Part shown: one piece after another, positions 58,920-64,000 of the stretch
How positions within the stretch are numbered: position 1 is the first letter of the stretch
Layout: every line of letters begins with the position of its first letter
From: an uncultured Alphaproteobacteria bacterium
GTDB lineage: Bacteria; Pseudomonadota; Alphaproteobacteria; JAPOUT01; G958296285
Direction of reading: 5' to 3'
DNA: 64,000 nt
Assembly: GCA_958296285.1 (NCBI GenBank)
Contig: OY282459.1
Span: 570,367 to 634,366 of the forward strand
The notes under the pieces: model-generated
Seen by the model: the letters and a program-made list of their open reading frames with translations, nothing else
The model's database searches: none
What the model was told of the DNA's origin: nothing
Made by a program: the position numbers and the translations under genes

Positions 58920-59801
58920 ATGTCGCAAGCCGCGCCGAACATCGCTTCTATGGATGAGAAAAAAGACGCCATCGCGCTCAAGATTGACAAGAATGTCGCC
59001 CATCTCATTCTCAATCGCCCTGAGAAACTGAACTCGCTCAACCCCGCCCTCTGGGACGGATTGCCGCGTCTGATCCGCGAGATTGACGAACAGGCGAAAG
59101 CGCGAGTCATTGTGATTTCCTCCACAGGCAAGCATTTCACGGCGGGGATGGATTTGGCCGTCTTTGCCGCGCCGGACAGCGACAGTCGCGGCGAGATGGA
59201 GGAGGGGCGCAAGAGAAGCGCGGTTATGAAAACCGTCATGGCGTTTCAGAGCGCCGTCTCGTCATTGGAGGAGGCGCGGCAGCCTGTTCTGATGGCGATT
59301 CAGGGCGGCTGCATCGGGGGCGGCGTGGATTTCGCCGCCGCCGCCGACATTCGCTATGCCAGCAAGGACGCCTTCTTCTGCATTCAAGAGATCAATATCG
59401 GCATGACGGCGGATGTCGGAACCTTCCCGCGTCTCCCGAAGGTCATGCCGGAGGGCTTGGCGCGAGAACTCGCTTATACCGGACGGCGTCTCTACGCCGA
59501 GGAAGCGCATCGCGCGGGATTCATCACGCGTCTTTATGAGACCCATGAGAAGATGGTCGCCGGCGTGTTGGAGATCGCGCAGGAGATCGCCGAGCGCTCG
59601 CCCCTTGCCGTTTGGGGCTCTAAAGAGATGATCAATTACGGACGCGATCACGCGACCGCCGACACGCTCAAATATCTTGCCGCATGGCAGTCCGGGATGT
59701 TTCACTTTCCCGATCTGAAAGAGTCTTTTGAGGCTCAGCAAGAGAAGCGCAAGCCCTCTTATAAGGACTTGCCGCCTCTCAAGACGAAATCGCTTTTTTA
59801 A
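58920..59801 (+). CDS. delta(3,5)-delta(2,4)-dienoyl-CoA isomerase-like enoyl-CoA hydratase
   Basis: A 293-residue crotonase very close to the ECH1 group. GGCIGGGVDFAAAADIRYASKDAFFCIQEINIGMTADVGTFPRLPKVM (near residues 125-170) includes the acidic pair of that subgroup (E in QEINIG and D in TADVG), which moves double bonds in 3,5-dienoyl-CoA. The longer frame from 58767 overlaps the divergent MaoC gene; ATG 58920 behind GGAGGGAG is preferred. With the thiolase that follows after 36 bp it forms an acyl-CoA degradation operon. Confidence 0.92.
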   Translation: MSQAAPNIASMDEKKDAIALKIDKNVAHLILNRPEKLNSLNPALWDGLPRLIREIDEQAKARVIVISSTGKHFTAGMDLAVFAAPDSDSRGEMEEGRKRSAVMKTVMAFQSAVSSLEEARQPVLMAIQGGCIGGGVDFAAAADIRYASKDAFFCIQEINIGMTADVGTFPRLPKVMPEGLARELAYTGRRLYAEEAHRAGFITRLYETHEKMVAGVLEIAQEIAERSPLAVWGSKEMINYGRDHATADTLKYLAAWQSGMFHFPDLKESFEAQQEKRKPSYKDLPPLKTKSLF

Positions 59802-59837
59802 GAACGCCCGCCAAGGGCATCAGAAGGAGGAAACCCC

Positions 59838-61025
59838 ATGAGAGAAGTCGTTATCGCATCCACGGCCCGGACGGGTCTTGCGAAATCGGGGCGCGGGAGT
59901 CTGAATCAGACCCACGGCGCCGCCATGACAGGACACGCTTTGAAGCACGCGATAGAGCGCGCCAAGATTGAGCCAAAAGAGGTGGAGGACGTCTATATTG
60001 GCTGCGGGACGCCGGAAGGCGCGACGGGACAGAATATCGCGCGGCTTGCCGCCATTCGCGCCGGCTGTCCGCCGACCACGGCGGGCGTCACGATCAACCG
60101 CTTTTGCTCGTCCGGCTTGCAGGCGATCGCGATGGGCGCGCATCTCATTATGAATGAGAAGGTGGATGTTGTCGCGGCGGGCGGCGTGGAATCCATATCG
60201 CTCGTGCAGATGGGAGGCATTAATGTCAATCACATCACGGAGGAGGAGTTGATGAAGACCAAGCCCGAACTTTGGATGCCGATGATTGACACGGCTGATG
60301 TTGTCGCCAAGCGCTATAAGATCAGCCGCGAGGCGCAGGATGAGTATTCGCTGCAGAGTCAGATGCGCACCGCCGCCGCGCAGCAGCAGGGGCGCTTTGA
60401 CGATGAGATTGTTCCGATGGAGACTGTGATGAAGAAGGTCAATCGGGAGAGCGGCGAAGAGACGATGGAGAAGGCGACGGTCACGCGTGATGAGTGCAAT
60501 CGTCCAACGACCACGTTGGAGGGTTTGGCGTCTTTGCAGCCTATTCGGGGCGAGGGCAATTTCATCACGGCGGGGAATGCCAGTCAGTTGTCGGATGGCG
60601 CGTCTGTTTGCGTTTTGATGGAGGCGAAGGAGGCGGAGCGCCGCGGGGTTGAGCCGTTGGGTTATTTTCGGGGCTTTAATGTTGCCGGCTGCGAGCCGGA
60701 CGAGATGGGGATTGGTCCTGTTTATGCTGTGCCGCGTCTTCTTGAGCGGAATGGTTTGAAGAAGGATGACATTGATTTGTGGGAGTTGAATGAGGCTTTT
60801 GCGAGTCAGTGTTTATATTGCCGTGATGAGTTGGGCATTGACAATGAGATCTACAATGTCAATGGCGGGTCTATTTCGGTTGGTCATCCTTATGGGATGA
60901 CGGGTTCGCGTTTGGCGGGGCATTTGTTGATTGAGGGTCGTCGTCGGAAGGCGAGATATGGTGTTGTGACGATGTGTATTGGCGGCGGCATGGGTGCTGC
61001 GGGCTTGTTTGAGGTTATTGCTTAG
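59838..61025 (+). CDS. acetyl-CoA C-acyltransferase (second thiolase)
   Basis: A 395-residue degradative thiolase. Cysteine in [12 protein letters not shown] (near 89), histidine in [16 protein letters not shown] (near 350; proline-tyrosine in place of the commoner proline-leucine/phenylalanine), and second cysteine in [13 protein letters not shown] (near 380). AGAAGGAGGAAA precedes the start. It is different from the thiolase at 19.1 kb and lies with dienoyl-CoA isomerase, suggesting a route for unsaturated or unusual acyl chains. A cassette starts at its stop codon (TAG GCTCC). Confidence 0.95.
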   Translation: MREVVIASTARTGLAKSGRGSLNQTHGAAMTGHALKHAIERAKIEPKEVEDVYIGCGTPEGATGQNIARLAAIRAGCPPTTAGVTINRFCSSGLQAIAMGAHLIMNEKVDVVAAGGVESISLVQMGGINVNHITEEELMKTKPELWMPMIDTADVVAKRYKISREAQDEYSLQSQMRTAAAQQQGRFDDEIVPMETVMKKVNRESGEETMEKATVTRDECNRPTTTLEGLASLQPIRGEGNFITAGNASQLSDGASVCVLMEAKEAERRGVEPLGYFRGFNVAGCEPDEMGIGPVYAVPRLLERNGLKKDDIDLWELNEAFASQCLYCRDELGIDNEIYNVNGGSISVGHPYGMTGSRLAGHLLIEGRRRKARYGVVTMCIGGGMGAAGLFEVIA

Positions 61026-61346
61026 GCTCCAAAAAAGGGGGGTGTGGGGGGCGAAGTCCCCCGCGAAGAAGGGGGGGGTCGGGGGGAATCCCCCCGAAAA
61101 GCGCGTGGGTGGGGTGGGGAGAAAGCATTTGCGAGCAAACGCAGTGCAGCGAGCAAATGCGACCCCACCCACGCGCCCCCTGCTAGAAGAGCTCTTGTAA
61201 GCAGGGGGGTCGGCGGGCTTCTCGCAAGCTTGCCTCGCTATGCTCGGCTGCGCTTGCTTCGTTGCGCCACGCCCGCCGACTATAGCGGACTTCGCCCGCT
61301 TGGTTTTTTTGGGGGGCTAGCCCCCCAAACCCCCCTTAACGGGAGC
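61026..61346. repeat. hairpin cassette copy 13
   Basis: The left end GCTCCAAAAAAGGGGGG begins directly after the thiolase stop; the edge is a GTGTGGGGGGCGAAGTCC type with one mismatch. The GCGTGGGTGGGGTGGG hairpin, the CTAGAAGAGCTCTTG palindrome and the GTCGGCGGGC hairpin follow, then AGCGGACTTCGCCCGCT with a T-run, a TTTGGGGGG..CCCCCCAAA edge and the end CTTAACGGGAGC. Confidence 0.92.
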
Positions 61347-61360
61347 ATTTGCACCGCCGC

Positions 61361-61376
61361 CCCCCTTCACGGGAGC
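61361..61376. repeat. solitary cassette terminus
   Basis: CCCCCTTCACGGGAGC, the right terminal repeat of the hairpin cassettes without a cassette attached, ending directly at the stop codon of the o-spanin-like gene (61377). It may be the remnant of an excised or nested copy. Confidence 0.75.
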
Positions 61377-61598
61377 TCACCAACCGCACAGCAACTCGCC
61401 AGACCCATTGTGCCAATCTATCTGCCGCAACGTCTCCTCACTATCCAACTCCACATCCCCATGAATCGGACGCGCGACCAAACAAAAAGACTCAGCGCGA
61501 AAACTTCCGCCGCAAGCGCCGACGCTCATCAGGATCACGCAAACGCCGAGACAACCCCCCCAACGCCCGAAGCGATCGCAAAAGAGACCGCGCCCCAT
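61377..61598 (-). CDS. Rz1-like outer-membrane spanin lipoprotein
   Basis: A 73-residue frame whose N-terminus (MGRGLFCDRFGRWGGCLGVCVILMSVGAC) can act as a lipoprotein signal with VGAC as lipobox. The mature part ARPIHGDVELDSEETLRQIDWHNGSGELLCGW resembles small phage-lysis proteins that end with HN..G...CGW. Its first third is embedded, in another frame, inside the preceding i-spanin-like gene, the classic Rz/Rz1 arrangement. The start is uncertain (61598, or a GTG further in). Outer-membrane fusion with its inner partner is the expected role. Confidence 0.62.
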   Translation of the reverse strand: MGRGLFCDRFGRWGGCLGVCVILMSVGACGGSFRAESFCLVARPIHGDVELDSEETLRQIDWHNGSGELLCGW

Positions 61599-61692
61599 CA
61601 GCCCGCGCCCGCGACCAGCCCAAACGAATCCCCAAAAACGCCGCGCCGACAAAAGCCAGCGCCGCCAAACCAAAAGCGAGCGCATAACTCAC
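61492..61692 (-). CDS. small membrane-anchored basic protein, i-spanin-like
   Basis: A 66-residue product starting at a GTG that overlaps the holin-like stop (GTGA, 61689-61692). One membrane helix (YALAFGLAALAFVGAAFLGI) is followed by a very arginine-rich tail (SRARADGARSLLRSLRALGGLSRRLRDPDERRRLRR). An anchored periplasmic or cytoplasmic helix, with the o-spanin frame nested in its 3' half, fits an Rz-like spanin, though it is shorter than typical Rz. It is not recognisable by sequence alone. Confidence 0.58.
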   Translation of the reverse strand: MSYALAFGLAALAFVGAAFLGIRLGWSRARADGARSLLRSLRALGGLSRRLRDPDERRRLRRKFSR

Positions 61693-61862
61693 GCGCCCGA
61701 TCCCTTGTTCGGAAGAAAATACACCAACGCCGCCCCCGCCAAAGACGACACCGCGCCAATAACCTCCGGAGTCGCCCAAGCGCGAACATCCACGCCAAAA
61801 GCCGACAAAATCGTGATCAACGCCGCGATCGCTGCCGCGACAGATTTTTTGTAAGAACCCAT
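61689..61862 (-). CDS. holin-like small membrane protein
   Basis: A 57-residue product, MGSYKKSVAAAIAALITILSAFG.., with two hydrophobic segments (SVAAAIAALITILSAFGV and EVIGAVSSLAGAALVYFLPN) and a basic N-terminus; the VYFLPNK end is common among small phage holins. It has an excellent ribosome site (GAGGAGG, seven bases before ATG 61862). First of a three-gene minus-strand set with spanin-like products, lying between two cassettes; no endolysin is visible nearby. Confidence 0.65.
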   Translation of the reverse strand: MGSYKKSVAAAIAALITILSAFGVDVRAWATPEVIGAVSSLAGAALVYFLPNKGSGA

Positions 61863-61953
61863 CAAAAACCTCCTCATTTCATCATGCGCCCTCAATGCGA
61901 GAGCGCTTCTCACGAGAAGATGGGAAGCCTAAAGAGACGGGGGATAAATTTTT

Positions 61954-62256
61954 CTCTAAAAGGGGGGTCAAGGGGGGCTTGCCCCCCTTGAAAAAAAGGG
62001 GGGGGGGTCGGGGGGAATCCCCCCCGAAACGCGTGGGTGGGTGGGAAAAAAGCATTTGCGAGCGAAGCAACGCGAAGCGAGCAAATGCGACCCACCCACG
62101 CGCCCCTGCTCGCAAGAGCTCTTGGAGGGGGGGTCGGCGGGCTTTCTCGCTCGCTAGCGCTCGCTTCGTTTCGCCACGCCCGCCGACTTTCGGGGGTTTC
62201 CCCCGAACCCCCTTTTCGCGGGGGGCTTCGCCCCCCACACCCCCCTCAACGGGAGC
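61954..62256. repeat. hairpin cassette copy 14
   Basis: It lies between the holin-like gene and the porin (both minus strand). The left terminus is degraded (CTCTAAAAGGGGGG) with a TCAAGGGGGGCTTGCC edge; the right edge is the CTTCG-looped type ending CTCAACGGGAGCC one base from the porin stop codon. The GCGTGGGTGGGTGGG hairpin, the CGCAAGAGCTCTTGG palindrome, GTCGGCGGGC and TTTCGGGGGTTTCC hairpins are all present. The remaining 91 bp (61863-61953) are unique leader sequence. Confidence 0.92.
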
Positions 62257-62257
62257 C

Positions 62258-63427
62258 TCAAAAAGATACGCCAATAATCACGCCCGCCGATAAAGAATCC
62301 AACTTGATCTGCCCCGCCATGTCAGGATCTCTGTCCTGAAGATATTGCACATCCAAGCCCAACCTCAAACCGCCGCCGGCATGATAAGTCCCGCCCGCCT
62401 GCGCGCCCCAATTGATCTTTTTCGCGCCAGCGCCCCTCCGCAAACTATGCCGCCACGCCACGCCCGCCTCCCAAGCGCGATAGCGATAGGAAAACCCCGC
62501 CGCCCAAACATGATCCTTCGCGCCGCGCAAAGCGACATTTCTCTGATATTTATACGCCGCGCCAAAACGAAGCCCCCGCCAAATCGCCGCCATGCCCGCC
62601 GAAACATATTCCACATCCCCCGATGCCGAAAAACCATCATTATAGCCGTAAGCCGCCGAGACCCCAATATCCCAATGCCGCGCCACCGCGCCGAAATAGC
62701 TGGCGGCGAAAAGAAAAATATCCGAAGGCGAGCCGCTTACCTCTCCCCCAGCTCGGCTTTGGCTTCCTATCGGAACGCGAAGCCCATTATTCCCCCGCGC
62801 TTCCGAGAGAGTCGGAACATAAGAAAAACCAAAACGCAAGCCGATCAGGCGAGGCGTGTAAAAAGAGACTTTGTAATCCGCCTCCGTGGCAATGATGAAA
62901 GTCGCCAAATCCGCGCTCTGCCGCGAGATATTGACGGCATAAGGATAATCAATGCTGTTGTTCGGAACGAATTCGGGCGCGGTGTAATGGAGCGTCTCGG
63001 AAACGGCATAGGGCGCGCCGAATTCCAGTCTCCCGAAAGCGCCCTCCATGAAAATATAATGCTCCTCCAGATCGCCATCTATGGCGAATTCCAATTTCAG
63101 CCCGATCGTGATTCCTTTGTCGTTGGTGAAGTCGCCGGTCAAGGCGACAACGCTCTCATTGTTCTTGACCGTGAGGTCGCCGACCGTCATCACATTGTCA
63201 GGGTCGCCCTTAATATCGTCATGGCTGAGCCAATAGAGTCCGTGATAGATATCGCCGCCTATGGCGATCCTGACCCCCCCGCCGCCGCCCTCCTCAAAGC
63301 GATCGGAGGCATGGACAGGCGCGTGGGTCGGCGCGAGGAGGAGAAAGGCGGCGAAGAAAAACGCCGTCCCGCGCCCGCCTCCGCGTTCCGCCTCTCCCCC
63401 ACGCCCCGTCTTGGCAGATAGATGCAT
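62258..63427 (-). CDS. outer-membrane porin (first of two)
   Basis: A 389-residue general porin. The N-terminus has a long arginine/glycine-rich n-region and then a signal core (TAFFFAAFLLLAPTHAPVHA). The mature barrel starts RIAIGGDIYHGLYWL and consists of alternating strands (GRLEFGAPYAVSETLHYTAPEF is the loop after strand segments), ending ...LSAGVIIGVSF with the terminal phenylalanine. A glycine run (EEGGGGG) lies after the signal. A later start within the frame is possible, given the unusual N-terminal extension. A second, related porin gene lies upstream. Confidence 0.9.
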   Translation of the reverse strand: MHLSAKTGRGGEAERGGGRGTAFFFAAFLLLAPTHAPVHASDRFEEGGGGGVRIAIGGDIYHGLYWLSHDDIKGDPDNVMTVGDLTVKNNESVVALTGDFTNDKGITIGLKLEFAIDGDLEEHYIFMEGAFGRLEFGAPYAVSETLHYTAPEFVPNNSIDYPYAVNISRQSADLATFIIATEADYKVSFYTPRLIGLRFGFSYVPTLSEARGNNGLRVPIGSQSRAGGEVSGSPSDIFLFAASYFGAVARHWDIGVSAAYGYNDGFSASGDVEYVSAGMAAIWRGLRFGAAYKYQRNVALRGAKDHVWAAGFSYRYRAWEAGVAWRHSLRRGAGAKKINWGAQAGGTYHAGGGLRLGLDVQYLQDRDPDMAGQIKLDSLSAGVIIGVSF

Positions 63428-63435
63428 GGATGTCC

Positions 63436-63476
63436 CTAAAGAAAAGAGGCGTCCCCTTCACGCGAAAGGGCGCCTC
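63436..63476 (-). terminator. intrinsic terminator between the two porin genes
   Basis: On the minus strand GAGGCGCCCTTTCGCG..AAGGGGACGCCTC folds into a stem of about eleven pairs with one mismatch, followed by TTTTCTTT. It lies after the stop of the partial porin and just upstream of the next porin, so the two porins are probably transcribed separately. Confidence 0.8.
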
Positions 63477-63541
63477 CTTATTGATTGCGATGTTTCGCCG
63501 CGATGCTTGTCCCGCGAGGGACGAGTCGCCTTGGCCGTCCT

Positions 63542-64000
63542 TTAGAAAGAAAGGGCCATCACGAATCCGATGGAGAAAGAATCCAGCTCTGGGGTCACAG
63601 CGTCCGGATCTTTGTCGGTGACATATTGGAGATCAAGACCTGTCTGCAGTCCTGGCCCCAATTTGTATCCGCCTCCGACTTGCCACGCCTCATGCGAGGT
63701 CTTGGAGCCTGTGAACGTGGGCGCGCTGGAACTGACATCCGCCTGTCTGTAGGCGAAGCCGACAGTCCATGGACCTTCCGTGTAAGCCAAGCCGGCGGAG
63801 ATCACCTCTTGGTTTGGATAGACGGCAAGAGAATTCGGCGCGGCCATGTTTCTCGCCGCCGTGATGTCTTCAGCCAATTTGTATCCGAAGCCGATGGTCA
63901 GACTCTCCCAACTATATTGAAGGCCGGCGCTAAAAATTTCGGGATCGTCTTGAACGCCGGGAACGCCGTCTGCGACCAAATAGGCGGCGGAGAAGCGAAG
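63542..64000 (-). CDS. outer-membrane porin (second, cut by window edge)
   Basis: The C-terminal 152 or so residues of a porin related to its downstream neighbour: amphipathic strands SAGLQYSWESLTIGFGYKLA, SAGLAYTEGPWTVGFAYRQA, WQVGGGYKLGPGLQTGLDLQYVTDKDPD and the end SFSIGFVMALSF. The same D.QY..D.DPD...LDS.S.G..... end pattern occurs in the first porin, so the two are tandem paralogues. The frame is open to the window end (codons before 63979 also fit a porin strand), so the start is outside. Confidence 0.9.
   Translation of the reverse strand, partial: LRFSAAYLVADGVPGVQDDPEIFSAGLQYSWESLTIGFGYKLAEDITAARNMAAPNSLAVYPNQEVISAGLAYTEGPWTVGFAYRQADVSSSAPTFTGSKTSHEAWQVGGGYKLGPGLQTGLDLQYVTDKDPDAVTPELDSFSIGFVMALSF

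Overview
The window is a chromosomal segment of an alphaproteobacterium. I infer this from gene order and gene content: trpF-trpB-trpA-accD-folC; tsaE-amgK-murU-addB-addA-trxA; a split F1 operon atpHAGDC; a pyruvate dehydrogenase E1 beta subunit that carries its own lipoyl domain; and a TauE/SafE permease coupled to an Alph_Pro_TM protein. G+C is fairly high, with several clearly AT-richer genes. Genus cannot be read from the sequence. The gene set is free-living, Gram-negative and respiratory.

Layout. 0-4.9 kb: end of trpF, trpB, trpA, accD, folC, then convergent trxA. 4.9-14.1 kb, minus strand: addA, addB, murU, amgK, tsaE (recombination, cell-wall recycling, tRNA modification). 14.5-26.4 kb: a NYN-domain protein, a ferredoxin reductase, a beta-oxidation pair (multifunctional enzyme and thiolase), a TauE permease, a dienoyl-CoA-reductase-like SDR, a PQQ-type sugar dehydrogenase, a membrane protein, an AT-rich DUF2806 gene and tRNA-Ser(CGA). 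26.7-37.3 kb: a giant autotransporter, an enoyl-CoA hydratase, a cytochrome P450, and pdhC-pdhB-pdhA read from the minus strand. 37.7-50.2 kb: atpHAGDC, rppH, ctpA, an EnvC-like protein, a GST, priA, transaldolase, xerC. 50.3-57.7 kb: a secreted protein, an LLM oxidoreductase with an alpha/beta hydrolase, an AT-rich accessory trio including a GIY-YIG-like protein, DUF4396, a proline-rich envelope protein, a coiled coil and a lipoprotein. 57.8-64 kb: tRNA-Ala(TGC), a MaoC hydratase, a dienoyl-CoA isomerase, a second thiolase, a small holin/spanin-like lysis cassette, and two porins (the second cut by the window edge).

The most striking content is not a protein. Fourteen copies (about 3.8 kb in total) of a modular, G/C-run-rich hairpin cassette sit between genes and never inside the genes I accept. 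They have inverted termini of the type GCTCC(C)GTGAAGGGGGG. They are built from interchangeable hairpin modules whose two arms change together between copies. They usually begin within a few bases of a stop codon and often fill the whole gap between convergent genes. In two cases the gene's stop codon lies inside the cassette end. A second, shorter repeat flanks 26.6-37.4 kb as an inverted pair. A third, very small palindrome (GCGTCTTGACGC) is inserted in frame in linkers or tails of FolC, PdhB, AtpA and PriA, read in either orientation. Together with poly-Gly runs and tandem repeats in other genes, these suggest a genome under heavy colonisation by small palindromic elements.

Two core complexes are structurally unusual. 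The pyruvate dehydrogenase E2 here has no lipoyl domain, so the E1 beta subunit carries the only one encoded at the locus. The ATP synthase epsilon subunit is short enough to lack its C-terminal helical domain.
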